Shown: in pieces, positions 35,824 through 44,152 of the stretch
How positions within the stretch are numbered: the stretch's first letter is position 1
How the letters are laid out: each line of letters begins with the position of its first letter
Assembly: GCA_965222745.1 (NCBI GenBank)
Contig: CBDCUW010000003.1
Span: 744,001 to 808,000, forward strand
Length of the DNA stretch: 64,000 bases
From: CBDCUW01 sp965222745
GTDB lineage: Bacteria; Planctomycetota; Planctomycetia; Pirellulales; Pirellulaceae
Direction of reading: 5' to 3'
The notes under the pieces: generated by a model
What the model saw: the letters and a program-made list of their open reading frames with translations, nothing else
The model's database searches: none
What the model was told of the DNA's origin: nothing
Program-made: the position numbers and the translations under genes

Positions 35824-36400
35824 TTCCGACCTCCCCTGGAATCTGTTGCCGAATGCACTCCAGCAGCAGTTTTCGCAACACGTTGACTCGACTGTACAAC
35901 CGTCGCGCCTTTTCGCCCGTTTCGGCGGCGATCATCGCGATTGATTGCCCCGGAGAATGCACGCTCAGGACGAGACGCCGCTGGTCATCCTGCATTTTTG
36001 CCAGGCATGCTTCGACCGCTTGCCGCTGCAAAACCTGTTGGTCCAAATTCTCCATCGCGGTCTGCGCCAACTGCTCGATCACGCTCTCGCGGAACACCAG
36101 TCGATCCCTCGATTGATCGCGTTGCCAGGCGAGCACCTTGTAGCGGGCGATCACACAGGCCCAGCGAATGAATTCCTCGACCGCATCCTCCGGGCTGTCG
36201 GGCGTGAAATCAGAAAACTTCTTCCAGCACTCCAGCGCCGTCTCTTGCATGACATCGTCCACTCCCTCTCGGGAAGGGAGCAACGAGCGCACAAAGCGGC
36301 GAATTGCCTGGTCATGCCGGGCGAGCAGGCCGACAAATTCGGCGTAGCGGGCTTCCCGCTCGGACGGCGAGTTCCGTTTCGATTTTGCTTCGTGATCCAT
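35816..36400 (-). CDS. ECF sigma factor, Rhodopirellula/Verrucomicrobium-type
   Basis: A 194-residue extracytoplasmic-function sigma factor. Region 2 is visible in FVGLLARHDQAIRRFVRSLL and VDDVMQETALECWKKFSDF, and region 4 in LVLSVHSPGQSIAMIAAETG then EKARRLYSRVNVLRKLLLEC. It matches the subfamily paired with FecR-like membrane proteins in planctomycetes. The ATG at 36400 starts the basic MDHEAKSKRNSPSE sequence; earlier in-frame starts to 36472 give unlike sequence. It is the first gene of the minus-strand operon and overlaps the FecR-LamG gene by eight bases (ATGGATGA), a layout typical of a sigma/anti-sigma pair. It would direct transcription of the sulfatase operon, possibly including its own promoter. 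Confidence 0.92.
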   Translation of the reverse strand: MDHEAKSKRNSPSEREARYAEFVGLLARHDQAIRRFVRSLLPSREGVDDVMQETALECWKKFSDFTPDSPEDAVEEFIRWACVIARYKVLAWQRDQSRDRLVFRESVIEQLAQTAMENLDQQVLQRQAVEACLAKMQDDQRRLVLSVHSPGQSIAMIAAETGEKARRLYSRVNVLRKLLLECIRQQIPGEVGNG

Positions 36401-36502
36401 GTCGCTGGTTTTGCGCGTTTGGTCCCTTTCACTGGATATTCCGCGATGCGGAAGAATTACCACCGGTGCCACAGAATTTTTTCAAAAAATTGATTTCCGT
36501 CG

Positions 36503-36584
36503 GCGACTTCTCCGAAGTCGCTCCGTTACCAGGAGTGGAGAACTGGCCGACAGAACAGCCTCGCCGACTTGGGGACAAGTCGGC
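36503..36584. repeat. Two intergenic palindromes of the GCCGACTTG family
   Basis: GCGACTTC-TCC-GAAGTCGC at 36503-36521 and GCCGACTTG-GGGA-CAAGTCGGC at 36563-36584 lie between the sulfatase stop at 36596 and the sigma gene start at 36400. Near-identical palindromes occur at 38246-38361, 46460-46534, 51752-51773, 55310-55330 and 61680-61700. Confidence 0.85.
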
Positions 36585-36595
36585 CTACGATGGGA

Positions 36596-38164
36596 TCATT
36601 TCCGCTTTCTTTTTTCCGCCAGCACGATTGCTGGGCGAGGCACTTCGTCGGCCGGTTGGCGGAAAACATAGGGATCCCACAGCTGGCGGGCCTTTTCCCA
36701 CTGGGCCAACGTCCGAGTCGGATACCAGGCGGGCCAGCCGTATTGGTTGAAGTCGTGGTTGTCGGCGTTCGCCTCCACCCAATCATCAACGGTGTCTGTC
36801 GGACAAGAGGCGGGAAAGATGTTCTGGGCACGAAACTCGGTCGACACGCCCGTGTCGTGAATGACGTTACTGCGCCAATCGGCCAGCTCAGCAGCCAGTT
36901 CTTTCTTGATGTTGGCGTAATCGGGATCGTCGGCAACGTTGTTGACTTCATGCGGATCACGGCGCAGGTCAAAGAGTTCAACCGCCGGTTTCGTGGACGC
37001 AAAAAAGGTGGCCTGCTGGGGAGTCAGTTTGCCCTTGAGATTCAGTACATTCATTTCCGCCAACACTGGGTAAGCTCCCTCCTTGTAGCGGTTGTATTGG
37101 CACCAGGGACGTTCCGGCATCAGGTTCACAATCAGTTTGTGATCCTTCGATCGAATCGCGCGCATCGCATCGTGCGTTTCATCCATCTTGTCTCGCGCCG
37201 CAAAGACGTACTTCCGTTGTTGGACCGCTTGGCTCAGCAGGTTCTTTCCATGCAGCGGAACAGGTGGCTTGACGCCGGCGGCTTCCAGAATCGTGGCGCA
37301 GATATCGATGGACATCACCAGATCTGTATTGACTTGCCCCGGATCGACTTTGCCGGGCCAGCGCATGATCATCGGAATACGGATCCCGCCGTCGTACAGA
37401 AACTGTTTTCCGCGAATATGGCACCGGCCATGGTCGCCGATAAAGAAAACGATCGTGTTGTCGGCGATCCCTTCGTCATCCAGTCGCTGGAGCAGCGCGC
37501 CGACTTCACGATCCACGATCTGCATCTGTTCCAAACCGTTGGCCCAGTCGCGACGAACAAAGGGAGTGTCCGCATAGTAGGGCGGTAATTCGACGTCGGC
37601 GATGTCGATCGGCCGCTGCGGATCGCGATTCCATTTGCGATGAGTGCCGCCAAAAGTGATTCTGGCAAAGAACGGTTGTCCCGGCTTCCGCTCGTTCCAG
37701 TCGCTGCCCATGAAGAGTTCGGACCGCGTGTTGGGTGTGAAATTGCAGTCCGTCTTCCAGCTCATCACCGCCGTGAAGTATCCGGCATCCTGCAACAAGT
37801 GCGGAATCGGCCGGATTCCATAGGGCAACGGTTGCTTGTGGTGTTCGCGATGCTGATGAGCGCCGATGTAGTTTTGATGAAAACCGGTCATCATCGCCGA
37901 ACGCGATGTCGAACAAACCGGCGAAGTGGTAAACGCATGCTCGAAGCGAATCCCCTGGGACGCCAGCTTGTCCACGTGCGGTGTATGAATCCCTTTCGTA
38001 CCGTAACAAGACAGATCGGGAGACCAGTCCTCGATCGTGATCCACAAGATGTTCGGTTTCGGCCCAGATTCCGGCCGCCGGCGATCGGTATCGTCGGCAA
38101 ACAGAGGGAACGCGGTCATCAAGGCCAAAATCGGGACGAGCACAGAAAGCTTGATTTGTTTCAT
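36596..38164 (-). CDS. Type I sulfatase, heparan N-sulfatase-like (CSTSR type)
   Basis: A 522-residue exported sulfatase. Signal peptide about residues 1-23. Metal site ILWITIEDWSPDLSCYG uses ED in place of DD. The formylglycine site is C84-S-T-S-R88, a variant of CxPSR with Thr at the third position, followed by AMMTGFHQNYIGAHQHREH. Further landmarks are TIVFFIGDHGRCHIRGKQFL and YDGGIRIPMIMRWPGK. The HQ/GAHQHR pattern resembles sulfamidase/S1_8 sulfatases that act on N-sulfated or related sugars. It starts with ATG 38164 preceded by a repeat-rich intergenic. Same strand as the sigma-led operon and 195 bases upstream of it, but the palindromes between suggest separate transcription. Confidence 0.92.
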   Translation of the reverse strand: MKQIKLSVLVPILALMTAFPLFADDTDRRRPESGPKPNILWITIEDWSPDLSCYGTKGIHTPHVDKLASQGIRFEHAFTTSPVCSTSRSAMMTGFHQNYIGAHQHREHHKQPLPYGIRPIPHLLQDAGYFTAVMSWKTDCNFTPNTRSELFMGSDWNERKPGQPFFARITFGGTHRKWNRDPQRPIDIADVELPPYYADTPFVRRDWANGLEQMQIVDREVGALLQRLDDEGIADNTIVFFIGDHGRCHIRGKQFLYDGGIRIPMIMRWPGKVDPGQVNTDLVMSIDICATILEAAGVKPPVPLHGKNLLSQAVQQRKYVFAARDKMDETHDAMRAIRSKDHKLIVNLMPERPWCQYNRYKEGAYPVLAEMNVLNLKGKLTPQQATFFASTKPAVELFDLRRDPHEVNNVADDPDYANIKKELAAELADWRSNVIHDTGVSTEFRAQNIFPASCPTDTVDDWVEANADNHDFNQYGWPAWYPTRTLAQWEKARQLWDPYVFRQPADEVPRPAIVLAEKRKRK

Positions 38165-38245
38165 GATTCACTAAACGAAGCCGGGTAACCTGATTCCGAG
38201 GGCACTGGGATTGCGACCAGCGTATCATCAAGTTACTCCATGGAG

Positions 38246-38361
38246 GCCGACTTGTCCCAAGTCGGTCAGTTCTCCGCTCCTGGCTACGAAGCGACACTGG
38301 CTGCGAAGCGACTTCAGAGAAGTCGCCGACGGTAGGTTCGCCGACTTGGGGACAAGTCGGC
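38246..38361. repeat. Cluster of three intergenic palindromes
   Basis: Three members of the palindrome family: GCCGACTTG-TCC-CAAGTCGGT at 38246-38266, GCGACTTC-AGA-GAAGTCGC at 38308-38326 and GCCGACTTG-GGGA-CAAGTCGGC at 38340-38361. They fill the gap between two divergent sulfatase genes (starts at 38164 and 38409). The last two repeat the pair at 36503-36584 in composition. Confidence 0.85.
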
Positions 38362-38408
38362 CTACATAAATCTGACAATGTGACAACGCAAAGGAACGAG
38401 AGACAACG

Positions 38409-40145
38409 ATGAGATGCCAATCGAAGACGTCGGTGCCGGCCGCTCTGGCGATGTTATTGCTGGTGACTGGCGCGGCTACCGCACCGGCGGCCGAGGAGCC
38501 GATGAACGTGATCTTTATTCTGGCTGACGATCTGGGCTGGAGTGATACGACACTTTACGGCACGACGACGTTCTATCAGACACCCAACGTCGAGCGGCTG
38601 GCTAAACGTGGTATGACTTTTACGCGAGCCTATTCCAACAGCCCGCTTTGCTCGCCAACGCGCGCGAGCATCATGACGGGGCAGACTCCGGCGCGTCATG
38701 GTTCGACGACTCCGGGGCATCATCTCCGAGAGGCACGGCTGGCGGCAACCGTTGCGCCGGCAACCAACCCAGGCAAGAAAGCGATCCCAGTTACTTCAAA
38801 AACTCGGCTGGATACAGCCTATCCAACGCTCAGCAAGTTGCTGGCAGCCGCCGGTTATCAAACGGCCCACTTCGGCAAATGGCATCTCGGACCGGAACCC
38901 TACAGCCCCCTGCAACATGGCTTTGAGATTGACATTCCGCACCATCCCGGTCCGGGACCGCCGGGAGCCTATGTGGCGCCGTGGAGCCTGAAGACGTTCA
39001 AGCCAAACTCGCCGGGCGAGCACATTGAAGACCGCATGGCCAAAGAGGCGGTCGAGTGGCTCCACTCGTTGCCGGCCGATAAACCTTTCTTCATGAACTA
39101 CTGGCAGTTCTCGGTTCATGGTCCTTGGGATGCAAAGCAGGAACTGATCGACAAATATCGCAAGCTGGCCGATCCCCAAAACCCTCAGCGCTGCCCGACC
39201 TACGCCGCCATGGTCCAGTCGCTTGATGACGCCATCGGATCACTGCTGGACGCCGTCGACAGCGCAGGCATCGCCGACCGAACGGTGATCGTTTTCACTT
39301 CCGATAACGGCGGGAACATGTACGTGGACGTCGAGGGTGAAGTCCCAACCAGCAACGCGCCGCTGCGAGGCGGCAAAGCGACGATGTTCGAAGGCGGTAT
39401 TCGCGTCCCCTGTGTTGTCGTCTGGCCCGGAATCACCCAGCCCGGTAGTCGTAGTGATGAAATCATCCAGGCGTCCGACTTCTACCCGACCTTGCTCCGT
39501 GGCCTTCAAATTGGACTTCCCGAAGGTCACCAGCTGGATAGTATCGACATCCAGCCGGCACTCCGTGGCGGCAAGCTCGATCGCGAAGCCATCTTCACTT
39601 ACTTTCCAAGTTCACCGCCGATTCCCGATTGGCTGCCGCCGTCGGTTGCCGTTCATTCGGGTGACTGGAAATTGATTCGCCTCTTTCACGAAGGCGACGG
39701 TGGAGCCCACGCCTACCGACTCTACAACCTTGCGAACGATCTCGGCGAGCAACAGAACCTGGCGTCGGTGCACGCCGACAAGGTCAGACAGCTTGACCGG
39801 CTCATCGAAGATCATCTCCAGGACGCCGGCGCTGTCGTGCCACTACCCAATCCGAAGTTTGATCCCGATCAATACGATCCGAAGAAGATCGGTGTTGGCA
39901 AAAGAAAACCGTTCGTCAAACGCAAAATTGGCGGTGGTTCCAATGCGACCGCCAATCCAAGAGCCGACACGCTTTTTCAGCGCCGGGACACCAACCGAGA
40001 TGGCCTGCTGACGCTGGAAGAATACATCGGCAACCCCAAAGGTCGAAACGTACCCGCCCTGACGACACAATTCAAACGCCGAGATACCAACAAGGATTCG
40101 CGTCTGAGCATCCAGGAATTGAGGGCAGGGATGCCCAGAAAGTAG
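38409..40145 (+). CDS. Type I sulfatase with C-terminal EF-hand-like repeats
   Basis: A 578-residue exported sulfatase. Signal peptide about residues 1-28 (ALAMLLLVTGAATAPAA). Metal site FILADDLGWSDTTLYG, formylglycine site C81-S-P-T-R85 followed by ASIMTGQTPARHG, HFGKWHLGPEPYSP, then FFMNYWQFSVHGPWDAKQEL and TVIVFTSDNGGNMYVDVEGE. This is the arylsulfatase/GALNS-like group. After the core, residues about 515-575 hold two calcium-binding EF-hand-like loops: FQRRDTNRDGLLTLEEYIG and FKRRDTNKDSRLSIQELRAG, both with D-x-N-x-D spacing. Such tails are common in planctomycete sulfatases and may aid stability or attachment in seawater. Divergent from the CSTSR sulfatase across a palindrome cluster. 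Confidence 0.93.
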   Translation: MRCQSKTSVPAALAMLLLVTGAATAPAAEEPMNVIFILADDLGWSDTTLYGTTTFYQTPNVERLAKRGMTFTRAYSNSPLCSPTRASIMTGQTPARHGSTTPGHHLREARLAATVAPATNPGKKAIPVTSKTRLDTAYPTLSKLLAAAGYQTAHFGKWHLGPEPYSPLQHGFEIDIPHHPGPGPPGAYVAPWSLKTFKPNSPGEHIEDRMAKEAVEWLHSLPADKPFFMNYWQFSVHGPWDAKQELIDKYRKLADPQNPQRCPTYAAMVQSLDDAIGSLLDAVDSAGIADRTVIVFTSDNGGNMYVDVEGEVPTSNAPLRGGKATMFEGGIRVPCVVVWPGITQPGSRSDEIIQASDFYPTLLRGLQIGLPEGHQLDSIDIQPALRGGKLDREAIFTYFPSSPPIPDWLPPSVAVHSGDWKLIRLFHEGDGGAHAYRLYNLANDLGEQQNLASVHADKVRQLDRLIEDHLQDAGAVVPLPNPKFDPDQYDPKKIGVGKRKPFVKRKIGGGSNATANPRADTLFQRRDTNRDGLLTLEEYIGNPKGRNVPALTTQFKRRDTNKDSRLSIQELRAGMPRK

Positions 40146-40323
40146 CCTGGTTGCGCTTTCGGGCAAGTACAGATCCAATAAACCGACGCGAGCGAACGCC
40201 CAGGTAGCTATCGGGCTGTTCCACTACACGTCGGTCTGTATTGGTTGAGAATCGAAAAACACTCGACGAAGTGATGGTGCAGAGAAATCCCTGCGACTAG
40301 CCGCACAGGCGTCAGGCACAGGG

Positions 40324-40365
40324 TCCGGCCCCGTTTCAAACGATGTTTAGAAAAGGGGGCCGGCC
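40324..40365. repeat. GC-rich imperfect hairpin
   Basis: TCCGGCCCCGTTTC (about 40324-40337) is mirrored by GAAAAGGGGGCCGG (about 40350-40363), giving a 13-14 bp imperfect stem with a 12-base loop. Immediately beyond, the minus strand reads GGTTCGATTCCCGG, which mimics a tRNA T-arm; no full cloverleaf could be built. Confidence 0.55.
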
Positions 40366-40706
40366 GGGAATCGAACCTGGTGAACCATGTACTCCACTCC
40401 GGCAGTCGAATGTGTTTTGCAAGGCTTGGGCGAAGTGGTCGTTGAGAGGTTAAGAGCGTCCGTATCAGCAACTGCTGACCGTCGACTGGCCCCTTTGTCT
40501 ACGAGAGACTCAGAACGGGCCGTTCACTAGTCGGTCGCCCGACATCGCTACCTTAGGCTCCTCATGGATTCCCAACAGGCAGTCCAAGCGCTTGGAAGGT
40601 GTAGGTGTAGTCTTTAGGTTGTAGTCTCTAGTCTTTCGTCTTTAGTTTGTAGGTTTTTGTGCATTCGAGAGGGGGGCAGCACTCGTGCGTGATCATCGTC
40701 GGCCCT

Positions 40707-40820
40707 CCTTCTTACGCACCGAAGGTGCAGTCGTTTGCTTAGCCCAGGGCAGCGTCAACGTTCGTAAAACTCACGTTGCCTCGCCCTGGGCTAAGCAAAG
40801 TGTTGGGCCTTTGGCCCAAC
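40707..40820 (+). repeat. Three-hairpin intergenic element, copy 1
   Basis: Three nested or adjacent stems: GCACC-GAA-GGTGC (40716-40728), a perfect 16-bp pair TTGCTTAGCCCAGGGC (40735-40750) with its inverse at 40783-40798 around a 32-base loop, and GTTGGGCC-TTT-GGCCCAAC (40802-40820). Bases 40707-40750 occur again inverted and identical (44 of 44) at 45487-45530, and 40743-40802 recurs inverted with three mismatches in 60 at 45290-45349. Confidence 0.85.
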
Positions 40821-40898
40821 TACAGACTATGGACTACAGTCTATCGCAACAGAACAATAGACATGCCAGCGAAAAGAAGGTTCGCACTTGCGGTGATG

Positions 40899-41474
40899 TC
40901 AGCCGGTGGGAATGGCAGTCCAAACCCGAATCACCACCAGCTGGGCTCCATGAACCAGCAGTGCATAGAGAGCCAGCAGGCCATTCAATGTGATTCCCTG
41001 CGCCAACGTGGTGATCAAAGCACCCGCGAAAGATTCGAGCGCCAATTGCTGGCTTCCCAGTAGGAACTCCATCGCCGATACAGACAGAATTCCGCACATC
41101 ATGTCGAGGTAGAGTCCGACTGGAAAAATGATCGTGATCGCAATCCGAGTGCCGTAAGCGATTTTCAGGGTCCGCGAGACTTCACTGTTCTGGCGAACAG
41201 GGCTGCCGGCAGTCGCATAGTCGAGCGCGGTGTATCCGACCGCAAACAGAATGACCCCCATGACCATTGCCAAGGGAGGACTCGACGCAATCCCAAGCCC
41301 AATCGTGAAACTGGGAATGCAACTGATCCCGCAGACAAAGAACCATCGAACGGCCGTGCGCAACAACGATGCCTTGGGGATCGGTTCCGAAGGAGAATTG
41401 GCCAGATCGGTGAAGGTGGTTTCTACGACACCGGAGGAGACCTGATAGGGATTGATTTTGCTTTCTTCGGACAC
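40899..41474 (-). CDS. Four-helix membrane protein of unknown function
   Basis: A 191-residue protein. The N-terminus (SEESKINPYQVSS) has the NPY motif common at the start of planctomycete membrane proteins. Four hydrophobic helices follow (about residues 42-64, 66-90, 110-135, 150-175). No catalytic motif or family is recognised. The ATG at 41474 is the natural start. It is the same strand as frr but 182 bases downstream, and the gap has no clear terminator. Confidence 0.68.
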   Translation of the reverse strand: MSEESKINPYQVSSGVVETTFTDLANSPSEPIPKASLLRTAVRWFFVCGISCIPSFTIGLGIASSPPLAMVMGVILFAVGYTALDYATAGSPVRQNSEVSRTLKIAYGTRIAITIIFPVGLYLDMMCGILSVSAMEFLLGSQQLALESFAGALITTLAQGITLNGLLALYALLVHGAQLVVIRVWTAIPTG

Positions 41475-41656
41475 CGCGTTTCCCAGCCGGCTCCCGGCCG
41501 CCTGTTGAATGTTCGCAGCTCAGGCTGCCGGGTTGTTGAAGGAGGTCGCAAAGACGCTATTTTGACAATAGGCTGGCAGCTTGCGATCCGATGACAATCT
41601 TCCGACCGTTTCATGTTACCAACTTCGGCAGTTGATTTCGCTACTTGCTGTTGCTG

Positions 41657-42217
41657 CTAACCTTCGGTCACTTCGGCTTCGCGTTTCTTGGCCATCTCGC
41701 CGACTTGGGACTCAAATTTTTTGGTCAGGTCCTGCACTTCTTCTTTCAGCTTGTCGCGATCATCCTCGCTGAGCTCTTTTGCTTTTTCGGCGGCGTCGGC
41801 TGCTTTGTTGGCGTCACGGCGAATGTTGCGAATGGAAATCCGGGCTTCTTCGGCGAGTTCTTTGATGCGGGAGACCATTTTCTTGCGAACTTCAGTCGAC
41901 AGCGGCGGTACGTTCAGGCGGATGAGTCGACCGTCGTTTTGTGGATTCAATCCCAGGTCGCCGGCAACAATCGCCTTTTCGATTTCCTTGATCGTGCCGG
42001 CGTCGTAGGGGCGAATCACGATTTGCTGAGGTTCGGGCGTGCCGATCGAGGCGAGCTGTTTCAGGGGCGTTGACGACCCGTAGACTTCCACCTTGATGGA
42101 ATCAACCAATCCGGGAGTGGCCCGGCCAGTGCGAATTCCCGACAAGGCATTGGCCAAGACGGAGACAGCCTTTTCCATTCGTTCTTCGGCGTCCAAGAGT
42201 GTTTCGTCGGCGGTCAT
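41657..42217 (-). CDS. frr: Ribosome recycling factor
   Basis: A 186-residue protein, exactly the usual RRF size. It works with EF-G to split post-termination ribosomes. Clear RRF signatures are LANALSGIRTGRATPGLVDS, IKVEVYGSSTPLKQLASI, QQIVIRPYDAGTIKEIEKAI and LNPQNDGRLIRLNVPPLSTE, followed by the C-terminal helices (KEEVQDLTKKFESQVGEMAK). Last gene of the conserved rpsB-tsf-pyrH-frr order; 40 bases separate it from pyrH. Confidence 0.98.
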   Translation of the reverse strand: MTADETLLDAEERMEKAVSVLANALSGIRTGRATPGLVDSIKVEVYGSSTPLKQLASIGTPEPQQIVIRPYDAGTIKEIEKAIVAGDLGLNPQNDGRLIRLNVPPLSTEVRKKMVSRIKELAEEARISIRNIRRDANKAADAAEKAKELSEDDRDKLKEEVQDLTKKFESQVGEMAKKREAEVTEG

Positions 42218-42257
42218 GGTTTGCTTCCTGAGAAAAATGGAATTCGGATTCTACGGT

Positions 42258-43007
42258 TCAGTTGTTGGCGCCGATCCAGGTTCCGACGGTGTCGCCCGAT
42301 ATCGCGCGAACGATGTTGCCGTCCTTCTTGAAATTAAAAACCAGGATCGGTTTGTTGTGTTCTTGGCACAAGGCGATCGCTGTGGCGTCCATCACCTTCA
42401 GGTTTTTGTCGATCACATCGGCGTAGCTCAAGGAATCATACAACACGGCGTGCGGATTCTTTTCAGGATCGTCGCTGTAAACGCCGTCCACGCGAGTCGC
42501 CTTGAGCACCACGTCGGCGTCCAATTCCAAGGCGCGTTGGGCGGCGGCGGTATCGGTCGTCACAAAGGGATTGCCGATGCCGGCAGCCAGGATGACGATG
42601 CGTTTCTTTTCCAAGTGACGAAGGGCGCGGCGACGAATGAACGTTTCCGCGATTTTGTCGACCGGGATCGCCGACATCACCCGGGTTTGCAATCCCACCG
42701 CCTCCAGCGCATCTTGCATCGCCAGCGAATTGATCAAGGTAGCCAGCATTCCCATGTAGTGTGCCGTGGCATCCTGGACCAACGCGTTGCCGCCGGAGAA
42801 CTGGGCGCCGCGAAGGATGTTGCCGCCGCCGATGACGACAGCGATCTGACACCCGGTCTGGTGAGCGTGCTGGATTTGCCGAGCGATATCGCCCGCCTCC
42901 TCGGCACTGATTCCACGGCCGCCCGAATCCGCCAGGCTTTCGCCGCTGAGTTTCAGGATGACACGACGATAGCGGAGGGGCGAAGAGGTGTCTGAATCGT
43001 CGGGCAT
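42258..43007 (-). CDS. pyrH: Uridylate kinase
   Basis: A 249-residue bacterial UMP kinase of the amino-acid kinase fold: UMP + ATP to UDP + ADP, the first committed step to UTP and CTP. Typical motifs are RRVILKLSGESLADSGGRGI, then IAVVIGGGNILRGAQFSGGN, VQDATAHYMGMLATLINSLA, RRALRHLEKKRIVILAAGIG NP-type core and ALELDADVVLKATRVDGVYS, DDPEKNPHA. It sits between tsf and frr as in most bacteria. A rho-independent terminator lies directly upstream, so pyrH-frr probably has its own promoter in the 60 bases before 43007. Confidence 0.98.
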   Translation of the reverse strand: MPDDSDTSSPLRYRRVILKLSGESLADSGGRGISAEEAGDIARQIQHAHQTGCQIAVVIGGGNILRGAQFSGGNALVQDATAHYMGMLATLINSLAMQDALEAVGLQTRVMSAIPVDKIAETFIRRRALRHLEKKRIVILAAGIGNPFVTTDTAAAQRALELDADVVLKATRVDGVYSDDPEKNPHAVLYDSLSYADVIDKNLKVMDATAIALCQEHNKPILVFNFKKDGNIVRAISGDTVGTWIGANN

Positions 43008-43064
43008 GATGGTCGAAGTGCGGCAGGTGGAAAGCGTGCGGTGAGAATCGAGCCTCTATGATAC

Positions 43065-43102
43065 GAAAAAACCTCGCCGATCCGATGGGGGATGGGCGAG
43101 GT
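43065..43102 (-). terminator. Rho-independent terminator after tsf
   Basis: On the minus strand ACCTCGCC (43102-43095) pairs with GGCGAGGT (43078-43071), and the stem is followed at once by six T residues (43071-43066). Part of the loop (CATCCCC/GGATC) may extend the stem. It begins about 70 bases after the tsf stop at 43174 and ends about 60 bases before the pyrH start. Confidence 0.85.
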
Positions 43103-43173
43103 AAATTCAGCGTTTTGACTTCCATCGCAGCGCGGCGGTCCCCGCGCCGTCAGTCACGACCGGGACGTTCGTG

Positions 43174-44022
43174 CTACGAAGTCGCCTCGGCCTTATCGCC
43201 GATGATCCAGTGCCAGTAGGCTTTGACGGTCATGCCATTGGCTTTGGCGTAGTCACCAACGGACTGCTTGTCGTCTTTGACGAAGGGTTGTTCCAGCAAA
43301 CAACGCTCGGCGTAAAAGTTCCGCAGCCGACCTTCGACCATCTTTTCCACGATGTTCTCCGGTTTTCCTTCGGCAAGCGCGGCTTGCTTCAGGATTTCGC
43401 GTTCCTTGTCAACGACGGCCTGGTCAAGCGATTCCTTGTTCAGTGCCGACGGTTTCATCGCGGCGGTGTGCATGGCGATATCCTTGGCAGCGTCGTCGTT
43501 GCCGCCATCGACTTGAACCAAGACCCCGGCGGTGGTGCCGGCGTGATGCATGTATCCGCCGCAACTGCCGTCCACACGAACGAGCCGCCCGACGTTGAAG
43601 ACCTCGCGAATCCGGTTGAACATTTCGTCCTTTTGCTCGGCAAGCGTCGCGCCGCTTTTTGAAGGCGACGGTTGAGCCAACAGCTCTTCGGCTGTCGCAG
43701 CGCCCGGACCTGTTGCCAGTGCTTCGGCCAGGTCATCGGCCAATTGAACGAAATCTTCGTTGGTGGTGACCGGTGCGCTTTCGCAAAGGAGTTCGACCAT
43801 CGCGCCGACATTCTTGTCGGTTCCCTTGTACAAGCCGAAACGTCCAAAAGCGGTCTCCCGATCACTCCGTTTGTCCAGAAGTTGCTGGCCGCGTTTGCGG
43901 AGCACTTCGATCGCCTGCTCTTCATTGCCATCAGCCTCTTGAAGGGCTTTCTTGCAATCCATCAGTGGCAATCCGGTCCGCTCGCGGAAAGCCTTTACCG
44001 CTGCTGCCGTGACTTGGGACAT
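43174..44022 (-). CDS. tsf: Elongation factor Ts
   Basis: A 282-residue EF-Ts, the nucleotide-exchange factor for EF-Tu. The N-terminal UBA-like domain is textbook: VTAAAVKAFRERTGLPLMDC then KKALQEADGNEEQAIEVLRK, and the core TNEDFVQLADDLAEAL follows. The C-terminal part (AERCLLEQPFVKDDKQSVGD) matches the second dimerisation region. Slightly shorter than the E. coli protein, as in many phyla. It follows rpsB by 130 bases and is followed by a terminator. Confidence 0.98.
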   Translation of the reverse strand: MSQVTAAAVKAFRERTGLPLMDCKKALQEADGNEEQAIEVLRKRGQQLLDKRSDRETAFGRFGLYKGTDKNVGAMVELLCESAPVTTNEDFVQLADDLAEALATGPGAATAEELLAQPSPSKSGATLAEQKDEMFNRIREVFNVGRLVRVDGSCGGYMHHAGTTAGVLVQVDGGNDDAAKDIAMHTAAMKPSALNKESLDQAVVDKEREILKQAALAEGKPENIVEKMVEGRLRNFYAERCLLEQPFVKDDKQSVGDYAKANGMTVKAYWHWIIGDKAEATS

Positions 44023-44152
44023 TCGTTACTTCTCCAAACTTGAAATACTGAAACAGTTTCGGGACAGACGCGAACAGCCGTGGGTTCGCGCGGGAGTGTC
44101 GGCCGGCGTTCCGTCGGAAACGTCGCCAGCCGAGCAAAATAGGAAAATGGAT

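Larger units (their letters stand above)
40146..40898. other. Repeat-rich region without genes
   Basis: No reading frame is convincing. The stretch holds a GC-rich hairpin (40324-40365), a tandem-like TAGTCTTTAG run (about 40607-40652) and a three-hairpin element (40707-40820). A small dyad AGACT...AGTCT follows at about 40824-40842. Together they look like accumulated mobile intergenic repeats between the last sulfatase gene and a membrane-protein gene. Confidence 0.55.

Noticed and set aside
40355..40440. A possible tRNA gene on the minus strand.
   Set aside because: Only a T-arm-like segment is present; no anticodon stem, D arm or matching acceptor stem at tRNA distance.
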